Source of the DNA: Bacteroidales bacterium
GTDB lineage: Bacteria > Bacteroidota > Bacteroidia > Bacteroidales > F082
Length of the DNA: 44,348 nt
Reading direction: 5' to 3'
Assembly: GCA_027022105.1 (NCBI GenBank)
Contig: JALVZH010000018.1
Coordinates: 2,020-46,367, forward strand
The notes beneath the pieces are model-generated. The model made no database searches, was not told where the DNA came from, and saw nothing but the letters and a program-made list of their open reading frames with translations. Both the position numbers and the translations under genes were made by a program. This document shows, piece by piece, positions 16,476 to 24,362 of the stretch. Numbering within the stretch: position 1 is the stretch's first letter; each line of letters opens with the position of its first letter.

Positions 16476-18962
16476 ATGAAAAAACTGTTATACTTATCAT
16501 TAGCCCTGGCAATAATTTTCGCTTCCGGCTGCAGAAAAGAGGAAAATCCGCAACCCGAACCGGAGCCTGATCCTGAACCGACGCAGGAGTATATTGTGGC
16601 CGAAAATACGGTTGTTGTTGATGAAAATGCAAGGAATGCCATCACCAGTATCGATACTGCAAATTTCCGGTTCACTTTTGACGGAAGCAGCACCATTATC
16701 GATTCTCTTAAAGTTGGCGATATACTTGTTGACAGTTCTTCTGAAATGGCTCCTTACGGATATCTTAGAAAGGTAAAATCCATAAGCGGCAACAAAGATG
16801 GCGAAACGGTTGTGGTTACCGAAGCCGCCACGCTGGTAGAAGCCGTTCATAAAGGAAGCATTCATTTTAATACCGGTAAGCTTTCCATGGCACAGGTTGA
16901 ACGCTATGAACTTGCCGACGGTGTTACATTACAAAACCTTAAAAACACCGATTTCACAGTTTTTTCCATGGACTATGAAAAGGTTTTCACCAACGAATAC
17001 GGAGAGGTAACCATTTCGGGGCACACCGACCTCGACATCGAGTTCTTTTTCGATTTCGACTGGGATTGGGAACTTCTGCCTTATCCCCACGCTTTTGTCG
17101 ATAAATTCGAATCAGGCGTAAAAATCAATCAAAATGCCTCAATTAATGTTTATTCCGAAGCAGGGGCGGGCATGCACGAGCGTATCTCTCTGGCAAAATT
17201 TTATTTCACCCCCTGGACCTTTACGGTTGGGCCCGTGCCTGTGGTGTTTGTACCCCGTATCGAGTTGTTTGTCGAGATGGACGGCAGCATAACAGCTGTT
17301 TTTACATCATCGGCTACCGAAACACTCAACGGACGTATCGGGTCGAGATATACCGACGGTAACGGCTGGAGTAAGATTTCGGAAAAACAATACGAAACGG
17401 ATTATGTTGCACCAAACCTTACGGCAGGAGCCGAATTCGGCGCTCATATCGGGCCTGAAATTGCCCTGTTGCTTTATGGTATAGCAGGCCCTTATGCCGA
17501 CCTTACCGCCTGCAGTCAGATAAATGCCTTTTTACATACGGCAACCGGAAACTGGGACCTGGAATTTAAAGTGGGTATGCGAAGCCGGGTTGGCGTGGTG
17601 ATGGATATCATCGGATTTAGAGAAAGCTGGAACCCGGGTGAATATTGCCTGTTTGAAGAAACACTTTTGCACCTTGAAAACGAACCTTTTGGAAACGATA
17701 TTTTTATCTCTTTTCCCATTGACGGAGGTTCCTATTTAATTGGTGACGATATTACGGTAACAACATCATATACGGGCGAAACCCCCGATGAAGTTGAATT
17801 TATCTACGACAATACTCTTGTTTTTACCGATACCGAAGAACCGTTTGAATATGTTATACCCACTGCCAATGAGCCTGAAGGGGGCCATATAATCCGTGTA
17901 AATGCAAAAATTAACGGGTTAGAAATAGCAAGCGATTATGCCTCATTTAATTTAGTAATTCCTGTTTGGGATTTGCTCGATTTGAGTTCCGCAGGACTAA
18001 ATGAAAATACCGATGCCAACGACCTCTTTTTTAACAGCACCTCCGACGGGTGGATGACCGTTGAATCTTATTCGGGATCGGGGAAAATTCTTAAAACCAA
18101 TGATGCGGGAGTAACCTGGGAAGAGATTAGCACCATTTCCACGCCGCTGCGTCAGGTTATTATGTTTAATTCGTCCGAAGGGATTTTCCTTGCCGGCGAC
18201 GGAAGGGTTATGTTTACAAGCGACGGAGGCAACAACCTTGAAGAACTTACTTACGGCCAGTTTAACCGGCCTTCGTTTCAATGGAACGATGTTTTTGACC
18301 TTGCTACCAATAACGATGGCGAAATAGTGGCAGTTACCAAAGACGAAGGAATTCCTTATTACTTTAAAGTGGGTAGGGCTAATATGGCCTCGCACGACCC
18401 CGCAGGATATTTCAAATTGCCCTATCCGAACGAATACGGACTGCCTCCGAAAATTGTAATGAAGGGAAATAAAGGGTTTCTTTACAATGTTTACCATGAA
18501 GACGAGCCTGATAAATCCTATTTTATGTCAACAACCGATGGCGGTGTCAGCTGGGAAGGTTTTGAACTGGGTTCGGTGGATGTAAACACGCGGCTGTATG
18601 GCGCCCACATGCCCGATGAAACACATGTGTGGATTGTAGGCGAAGATGACAACGGTGCCGTGGTAATTATGTCGGACAATGGTGGCAACAGTTGGACAAC
18701 CGTCAATTTAACCGGAACCCCCGGCTTTAGTTCGGTTTATTTTACCAGCAACGATATTGGCTACGCAACGGTAAAAGAGTGGAGCGATGAGTTTGAAGCC
18801 AAACTGTATAAAACACTTGACGGCGGCCATACCTGGAATCCGATGATTGATACCAGAGGAAAATACGGAATGAGCAGCGTATTCTTTCTCGGCCAGGATT
18901 TTGGTGTGGTTTGCGGCAAAGGGCCGTATGTTTACAGGTATTCGGTTGGGAAAACCAGATAA
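16476..18962 (+). CDS. surface lipoprotein with Ig-like and Asp-box (BNR) propeller repeats
   Basis: 828 residues. The signal peptide ends in the lipobox FASGC with Cys19; the next residues RKEE resemble the Bacteroidota lipoprotein export signal (x-K-acidic-acidic), so exposure on the cell surface is likely. A Pro-Glu stalk (PQPEPEPDPEPTQE) follows, then about 350 residues of beta-rich unknown domain, an Ig-like module (near 410-495) and at least five Asp-box repeats such as GKILKTNDAGVTWEEI, VVIMSDNGGNSWTTV and KLYKTLDGGHTWNPM, as in sortilin/YCF48-like propellers. It begins 36 bp after the S74 fibre gene, making fibre plus propeller the first cassette. Ligand unknown. Confidence 0.83.
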   Translation: MKKLLYLSLALAIIFASGCRKEENPQPEPEPDPEPTQEYIVAENTVVVDENARNAITSIDTANFRFTFDGSSTIIDSLKVGDILVDSSSEMAPYGYLRKVKSISGNKDGETVVVTEAATLVEAVHKGSIHFNTGKLSMAQVERYELADGVTLQNLKNTDFTVFSMDYEKVFTNEYGEVTISGHTDLDIEFFFDFDWDWELLPYPHAFVDKFESGVKINQNASINVYSEAGAGMHERISLAKFYFTPWTFTVGPVPVVFVPRIELFVEMDGSITAVFTSSATETLNGRIGSRYTDGNGWSKISEKQYETDYVAPNLTAGAEFGAHIGPEIALLLYGIAGPYADLTACSQINAFLHTATGNWDLEFKVGMRSRVGVVMDIIGFRESWNPGEYCLFEETLLHLENEPFGNDIFISFPIDGGSYLIGDDITVTTSYTGETPDEVEFIYDNTLVFTDTEEPFEYVIPTANEPEGGHIIRVNAKINGLEIASDYASFNLVIPVWDLLDLSSAGLNENTDANDLFFNSTSDGWMTVESYSGSGKILKTNDAGVTWEEISTISTPLRQVIMFNSSEGIFLAGDGRVMFTSDGGNNLEELTYGQFNRPSFQWNDVFDLATNNDGEIVAVTKDEGIPYYFKVGRANMASHDPAGYFKLPYPNEYGLPPKIVMKGNKGFLYNVYHEDEPDKSYFMSTTDGGVSWEGFELGSVDVNTRLYGAHMPDETHVWIVGEDDNGAVVIMSDNGGNSWTTVNLTGTPGFSSVYFTSNDIGYATVKEWSDEFEAKLYKTLDGGHTWNPMIDTRGKYGMSSVFFLGQDFGVVCGKGPYVYRYSVGKTR

Positions 18963-19052
18963 TAAATCGAATGCATTACTTTTAGTTCCGGCGAAATAAC
19001 ATGATAATATGGCTTTTTCATTTTAATATGCCGTTTTAGTTTTACAAGGAGG

Positions 19053-19221
19053 TTGTTTAAAGTTAACGTGATGAAAATGAGTATAAAATATTGGAAACCA
19101 GAAAATGAATTCCATTATTCCCCTCCTTGGAGGGGTGCAGGGGTGGGTTTATTAAAAAAGATATTCACTTTTCTGGTTTCCAATATTTTATACTATAACC
19201 GTTTTATTAGACTTTAAACAA
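19053..19221. repeat. long inverted-repeat element, copy 2
   Basis: The inner arms at 19081-19105 and 19169-19193 are perfect 25-bp inverted repeats with TATTGGAAACCAGAAAA in the arm. Outer ends TTGTTTAAAGT (from 19053) and ACTTTAAACAA (19211-19221) are again inverted. The centre has GAATTCC, CCCCTCCTTGGAGGGG and GGGTGGGTTTATT as in copy 1. It lies 24 bp upstream of the second fibre gene and occupies most of the 283-bp gap from 18963 to 19245; no promoter box is clear there. Confidence 0.88.
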
Positions 19222-19245
19222 GTTCAAGATTTAAAATTTATAAAA

Positions 19246-21339
19246 ATGATTAAAAAACTATTATTTACAACCATTACGTTTTTCGTAATTTCCACAATGG
19301 TTGCACAGGTAGGCATTAACTATGATGGATCCGTGCCTGCGTCACATTCAATTTTGGATGTCAAATCAGATTCAACAGGAATGATTATCCCCAGACTTAA
19401 CACAACACAAAGAGGTGTGTTGGCCTCAAAACTGGATAATTCACATAAGGGGATGTTAGTTTATGACAAAACCGGGAACATGATGTTTTTCTGGAACGGT
19501 TCTGAATTTGAAAATTTTGAATCTGGAGGAGTTACTATTCTCAGAGATGAAGATGGCGATACCTACATTGATACCGATAGCGGGGTTGATCCGGATTACA
19601 TAGCCGTCTCCACCGGAGGAACAATTTTTTGGATTTTCGACCATGGAAGACTGGCTACAAATAATACAGGTTCATCAGTATTTATTGGTGAAGGGGCAGG
19701 TGTTCATGACGATCTTACAGACAACAAGAATGTATTTATTGGACAAAATGCTGGAACGGCGAACAGTACAGGGTACGAAAATGCAGCAATTGGTTACGAA
19801 TCGTTTATAGCCAATACCAGTGGAGCAAACAATACCGCTTTTGGTAGTTCAAGCCTGAAAAGCAGCACCACTGCAAGTTTCAATACTGCTATAGGGTCAA
19901 GAGCACTTGAAAATACAACAACCAGTGCATACAATACAGCCCTTGGAACCTACTCCCTCAGGCATAATACAATTGGAGCAAAAAATGTTGCCCTTGGCTA
20001 TGCTTCAGGATTTTATACCGGTGGATCCAAAAATACAATTATTGGTTACAGAGCCGGAAGGGGTACATCTGCAAACAACATCAGCGGTAATGTTTTTATC
20101 GGTTACGAAGCCGGTTATTTTGAAACAGGTGACAACAAGTTGTATATTGAAAACTCCAATTCATCAAGTCCTCTTATTTATGGTGACTTTTCAAACAATG
20201 TTTTAGGATTTATGGGTGATGTTGGGATAGGAACAAAAAACCCTTTAAAAGACCTTCACATTATGGGAACTACTTCGCTTGCATCCTTACTTATTTCACC
20301 GAATACATCTGTCAATGGCAATTCTGAAATTTTGTTTACTGAAGATGATGATTTTACTTATGGAATGTTCATAAAATACAATGGGAACGATAACAGATTA
20401 TATTTTTACGGAAAGGCTGATGCTGATACCTCCGGGTCTCACCTTACCATAGAGAGGGATGGAAATGTTGGTATTGGAACAGATAATCCAACAGAGGCTT
20501 TTGAGGTTGTAACCACCTCCGATAGACGTACTGTATATTTCACTGGTGAAGGACAGGGAATCGATGATGCAACTGTTTATTCTGATAATACAAGTACAGG
20601 CTCCGGTATTGCCGGTTTTTTCCAAACTGCCGGAACAGACGCAACTTTCGTTCTAAAACAAAATGGGACAGGACACTTTCTGAAAGCTTTTGGTCCGGAC
20701 GGAGGAGATGAAGAGTGGAATGTTCGTAATGATGGAACCATGCAGTTTTATAACTCCGGTCACCACCGTACTATTGCGATTGAACCATCAGAATCAGGCA
20801 CCAACGATGCAGGACAAATTACCCTTTACGATGCTACAGGAACCATCCGTACCATAGAAATAGATGGTGATTATAATGGTAACGGCAGAATAACAACCAA
20901 CGAACTTCAAATAACCGGGGGCAGCGATTTGTCCGAATTTTTTGAGCTTTCCGATTATTCAGAAATTAAAAAAGGAATGGTGGTTTCAATTGATGAAAAT
21001 AATCCGGGACAACTGAAAATTACCACTGAAGCATACGATAAAAAAGTAGCCGGAATTGTCAGCGGTGCCAACAGCATTAAACCGGGTTTGATAATGAGTC
21101 AGAAAGGAACCATTGCCGATGGCGAACACCTTATCGCCCTTTCGGGCAGAGTGTATTGTATGGTTGATGCAACAAAGAATCCGGTTGAAATTGGTGATAT
21201 GCTAACTACCTCTTCAACTCCGGGCCATGCTATGAAAGTTGATGATTACCAACAAGCTCAGGGCTCTATTATTGGTAAGGCAATGACTTCGCTTAAAAAG
21301 GGAAAAGGTTTGGTTTTGGTTCTGGTCACTCTTCAATAA
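19246..21339 (+). CDS. tail-fibre-like exported protein, cassette 2, with LVLVTLQ-type C-terminal domain
   Basis: 697 residues with a signal peptide (MIKKLLFTTITFFVISTMVA). Residues 22-95 form the same N-terminal module as in the S74 fibre (VGINYDGSVPASHSILDVKS, MIIPRLNTTQR). A short collar of NTAxG repeats spans about 165-260, then a KLYIENSNSSSPLIYGDFSN segment, and beta-helical fibre text with GNVGIGTDNPTEAFEV. The last 140 residues (GGSDLSEFFELSDYSEIKKG, VAGIVSGANSIKPGLIMSQKG, IALSGRVYC, IGKAMTSLKKGKGLVLVLV) form a domain different from S74. I know this sequence type as the end of other bacterial collar-repeat proteins but not a firm function. It is the diverged duplicate of 24363-26363. 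Confidence 0.85.
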   Translation: MIKKLLFTTITFFVISTMVAQVGINYDGSVPASHSILDVKSDSTGMIIPRLNTTQRGVLASKLDNSHKGMLVYDKTGNMMFFWNGSEFENFESGGVTILRDEDGDTYIDTDSGVDPDYIAVSTGGTIFWIFDHGRLATNNTGSSVFIGEGAGVHDDLTDNKNVFIGQNAGTANSTGYENAAIGYESFIANTSGANNTAFGSSSLKSSTTASFNTAIGSRALENTTTSAYNTALGTYSLRHNTIGAKNVALGYASGFYTGGSKNTIIGYRAGRGTSANNISGNVFIGYEAGYFETGDNKLYIENSNSSSPLIYGDFSNNVLGFMGDVGIGTKNPLKDLHIMGTTSLASLLISPNTSVNGNSEILFTEDDDFTYGMFIKYNGNDNRLYFYGKADADTSGSHLTIERDGNVGIGTDNPTEAFEVVTTSDRRTVYFTGEGQGIDDATVYSDNTSTGSGIAGFFQTAGTDATFVLKQNGTGHFLKAFGPDGGDEEWNVRNDGTMQFYNSGHHRTIAIEPSESGTNDAGQITLYDATGTIRTIEIDGDYNGNGRITTNELQITGGSDLSEFFELSDYSEIKKGMVVSIDENNPGQLKITTEAYDKKVAGIVSGANSIKPGLIMSQKGTIADGEHLIALSGRVYCMVDATKNPVEIGDMLTTSSTPGHAMKVDDYQQAQGSIIGKAMTSLKKGKGLVLVLVTLQ

Positions 21340-21348
21340 CTATTGATT

Positions 21349-23865
21349 ATGAAAAAAGTTGTAATTCTGTTTGCAGCTCTTTTATTGATTTTTTCTTCTT
21401 TTCTTTTTTTCGGAAAAAACGAAAAAAAATATGGATACGGAGGGGAGGAAAAATACAATAAAGCAACACATGCTGCCGACTACCAGAAATTCCGCAGAAA
21501 ATCCAGAGAAGATAAAAACGGTCGTATTCCAATGGATGGATTGATAAAAGCAAAAGAGCATATTAAAACAATGACGGGTGTTTCGCGTGATGCAGGTCTT
21601 TGGGAATGGGAATGGCTTGGCCCGTCGAACATAGGTGGCCGTATCAGAACAATACTTCCCGACCCCAATGATCCGAATACTATCTGGATAGGTTCGGCAG
21701 GCGGAGGCATATGGAAAACTACTGACGGAGGAAATACATGGTCAACAGTTGGTGATTTTATTCCCACTTTAACCGTCAGTTCTCTTGTGTTTGACCCATC
21801 TTCAACCAATATTATTTATGCTGCCACCGGAGAGGGTTTTGGAAATTTTGATGCACTTCCGGGTGCCGGAATATTAAAAAGTACCGATGGAGGAGTAACA
21901 TGGTATCAGCTTGCGAGTACCAACATTGATGATTTTAAATATGTGAACCGTCTTGCGGCACATCCCGACCCCGATAGTGCCGGAGTACTTTATACTGTAA
22001 CAAGTGACAATGGCGTTTTTAAAACAGAAGACGGAGGTGATACCTGGGATTTTAAATTAAATACAAATTCAAAAGCCTATGATGTAAAAATTAACCCTCA
22101 TAATCCAAACCAGATTATTGTTGGCTGCGAAAATGCTGTTTATCTTTCAAATGATGATGGAAATAGCTGGCAAAGGCAAACAACGGGTTTTCAAAATAAA
22201 CTTCCTTTAAACCCGGGTAGATGTGAGGTTACTTTTTGCCCATCGAACCAAAGCAAAATATATGTTACAATGGAAAGAAACGGAGGTGAAATCTGGCGCT
22301 CAACCGATAGTGGCTCAACATGGACTAATATGAGTACAGGGACTAACTATATGAATGATCAGGGTTGGTATGATAACGCCATATGGGTAAGCCCTCAAAA
22401 CAGTAACTGGCTTGTAGTCGGAGGTATCGATCTTTGGCGAAGTACCGACGGCGGCGCAACTCTTACAAAAATCAGCGACTGGCACGATTATCATAATAAC
22501 AGTAGCGCTGATTCGCCTCATGCCGACCAACATGCAATTGTGAGTGCAGGCGATTACGATCAATCAACCAATCCGGTTGTTTATGTGGGTAATGACGGGG
22601 GAATTCAGAGAGCCGGTAATATATGGACGGTTACGGAAAATTCAGGATGGGATAATCTTGCAAATACCTCTCTGGGAATTACACAGTTTTTTGGTGGAGC
22701 AGCAGCCTCCGACGGAAGCATTATTGTAGGCGGAGCACAGGATAACGATAAACTCAGGTACAGAAGCAGTGGTGCCTGGAGCGGTTCGAACAACTGGTAT
22801 CAGGCACAGACAGGAGATGGTGGCTACGCGGCAATAAATTATAATGATTTAAACATTGTTTACGGCTCATATGTAAGACTTAGAATAATGAAGAGTACAG
22901 ACGGGGGCGATAGCTATTCCAATTCATACAATGGCATTGCCGACCAGGGGAATCCGTTAAGGGCTTTGTTTATATCTCCTTTTAGCATGGACCCCAATGA
23001 CCCGACCATACTTGTAGCAGGAGGTTCCAGGATATGGAGAACCACCAATTCTGCTAATAACTGGGGAGAAATTCGTGCAGAAATAGGCAGCTTTATTAAT
23101 AACAATGGTGACCTTGAATTTTTTAAATGTAGTGCCATTGATATAGACGACGGTAATTCGCAATTGATTTGGGTTGGTTATAACAACGGTCATGTTGCCT
23201 ATACAAACGATGCCGGAGCGTCATGGCAAAGAGTTGACGATAATGGTGTAGGAATTCCGGACAGATATATTACCGATATTGCCATTAACCCAAATACCCC
23301 TACACAGGTATTTGTTACTACCGGGGGATATAATCCTGATAATGTATGGTTTTCGGATGATGCAGGAGTAACATGGTACAACCGAAGCGGTAGTGCGCCA
23401 AACAACCTCCCTTCTATTCAGGTAAATACCATACGGTTTCATCCTTCAAACTCCAATTGGGTTTACGTTGGGACCGATATGGGTGTTTTTGCCTCACAAG
23501 ACAAGGGGAACAACTGGAGTGTTGTAACCAATACAAATGCAGGAAACGGTAATGAAGGCCCGGTAAATACCGAAGTATCAGAACTTTTTTGGCAGGGTGA
23601 TGAATTTCTTATAGCTGCAACTCACGGACGTGGAATGTACCGTACGGCATGCCCACCATACAAAATTTATGTTGATGCCAACGCTGCTCCGGGTGGCAAT
23701 GGCAGTCAGGCACATCCGTTTAAAACAGTGGCCGAAGCTGTGGCGGTTGCAGGTCCCGGAGCAACCATTTCAATAGAATCCGGAACTTACGACGAATCGG
23801 AAATCATTACTTTTCAGAATGAGGGATATATAATTGCTCCTAACGGCGGGGTGCTGATAAAATAA
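21349..23865 (+). CDS. exported Asp-box (sortilin/VPS10-like) propeller protein, cassette 2
   Basis: 838 residues from ATG 21349; a TTG two codons earlier is less likely. An N-terminal hydrophobic segment (VVILFAALLLIFSSFLFF) acts as signal or anchor, followed by a charged linker. About eleven Asp-box motifs run from residue 120 to 735 (GIWKTTDGGNTWSTV, GILKSTDGGVTWYQL, NVWFSDDAGVTWYNR, GVFASQDKGNNWSVV), as in large VPS10/sialidase-like propellers. The last 70 residues (KIYVDANAAPGGNGSQAHPF, then TVAEAVAVAGPGATISIESG) are the first turn of a parallel beta-helix that stops abruptly. It begins 9 bp after the fibre gene and was probably co-translated with it. No lipobox or T9SS domain is seen. 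Confidence 0.85.
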   Translation: MKKVVILFAALLLIFSSFLFFGKNEKKYGYGGEEKYNKATHAADYQKFRRKSREDKNGRIPMDGLIKAKEHIKTMTGVSRDAGLWEWEWLGPSNIGGRIRTILPDPNDPNTIWIGSAGGGIWKTTDGGNTWSTVGDFIPTLTVSSLVFDPSSTNIIYAATGEGFGNFDALPGAGILKSTDGGVTWYQLASTNIDDFKYVNRLAAHPDPDSAGVLYTVTSDNGVFKTEDGGDTWDFKLNTNSKAYDVKINPHNPNQIIVGCENAVYLSNDDGNSWQRQTTGFQNKLPLNPGRCEVTFCPSNQSKIYVTMERNGGEIWRSTDSGSTWTNMSTGTNYMNDQGWYDNAIWVSPQNSNWLVVGGIDLWRSTDGGATLTKISDWHDYHNNSSADSPHADQHAIVSAGDYDQSTNPVVYVGNDGGIQRAGNIWTVTENSGWDNLANTSLGITQFFGGAAASDGSIIVGGAQDNDKLRYRSSGAWSGSNNWYQAQTGDGGYAAINYNDLNIVYGSYVRLRIMKSTDGGDSYSNSYNGIADQGNPLRALFISPFSMDPNDPTILVAGGSRIWRTTNSANNWGEIRAEIGSFINNNGDLEFFKCSAIDIDDGNSQLIWVGYNNGHVAYTNDAGASWQRVDDNGVGIPDRYITDIAINPNTPTQVFVTTGGYNPDNVWFSDDAGVTWYNRSGSAPNNLPSIQVNTIRFHPSNSNWVYVGTDMGVFASQDKGNNWSVVTNTNAGNGNEGPVNTEVSELFWQGDEFLIAATHGRGMYRTACPPYKIYVDANAAPGGNGSQAHPFKTVAEAVAVAGPGATISIESGTYDESEIITFQNEGYIIAPNGGVLIK

Positions 23866-23932
23866 AGGAACCGTTAATAGCAGGGGTTTTGTTTTCGAGC
23901 AGATATTTTGATTTGTCAATAATCAATGAAGC

Positions 23933-24098
23933 TGTTTAAAGTTAACGGGATGACAATGAGTATAAAATATTGAAAACCAGAAAATGAATTCCATTATTCC
24001 CCTCCTTGGAGGGGGAGGGGTGGGTTTATTAAAAAAAGATATTCACTTTTCTGGTTTTCAATATTTTATAATTTATCAAATGTTTAGACTTTAAACAA
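23933..24098. repeat. long inverted-repeat element, copy 3
   Basis: The inner arms at 23961-23984 and 24047-24070 are perfect 24-bp inverted repeats; the arm reads TATTGAAAACCAGAAAA, one paired change away from copy 2. The outer ends TGTTTAAAGT (23933-23942) and ACTTTAAACA (24088-24097) pair. The centre is CCCCTCCTTGGAGGGGGAGGGGTGG. Flanks outside about 23926-24106 match the continuous sequence between the second propeller gene and the TPR gene at 28890-28972, which lacks the element. Confidence 0.88.
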
Positions 24099-24106
24099 GT
24101 TAAATG

Positions 24107-24205
24107 TATTTGCCCGTAATTTAAAAATCATAATTGTTCTGTTATCCCTTTTTCCGGCAATTACTTTTGACGGCTCGCCGGTATCGTTATACAGCCTGCA
24201 AAAGT
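24107..24205 (+). pseudogene. decayed 5' end of the TPR gene found intact at 28973
   Basis: Bases 24125-24205 align without gaps to 28989-29069, the signal-peptide-coding start of the TPR protein, with 63 of 81 bases equal by my count (for example CATAATTGTTCTGTT and CAGCCTGCAAAAG). The ATG region is missing and the similarity stops after the CTGCAAAAG segment. TATTTGCC at 24107 matches the leader of the intact gene. This is the junction relic of the duplication that made cassettes 2 and 3. Bases 24206-24362 hold only A/T-rich promoter-like sequence. Confidence 0.82.
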
Positions 24206-24261
24206 TTACCGTGAAATCCCCTTAGTAAAAATTTGAAATAATTTTTATTTGTTTTGCCTTT

Positions 24262-24291
24262 TTTGTAATTTTGTCTTGTTGCATAACTTTG
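24262..24291 (+). promoter_or_regulatory. candidate promoter of cassette 3
   Basis: TTTG (24262-24265) and TAACTTTG (24284-24291) are 18 bp apart, close to the Bacteroidota TTTG-N19-21-TAnnTTTG pattern. A second box TAATTTTG lies at 24266-24273. The leader would be about 65 bases to the fibre gene at 24363. Confidence 0.45.
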
Positions 24292-24362
24292 GTGTTTTTG
24301 TTATTTTAAAAGTTTTATGAAATCTGAAACCGGAATAAATTATAACCCAAAAAATAACAAAA

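Noticed and set aside
21343-21351. TTG start two codons before ATG 21349 (and likewise 26367 before 26373)
   Set aside because: The ATG directly precedes the typical MKK signal-peptide start in both duplicates, so the extra codons are not needed.
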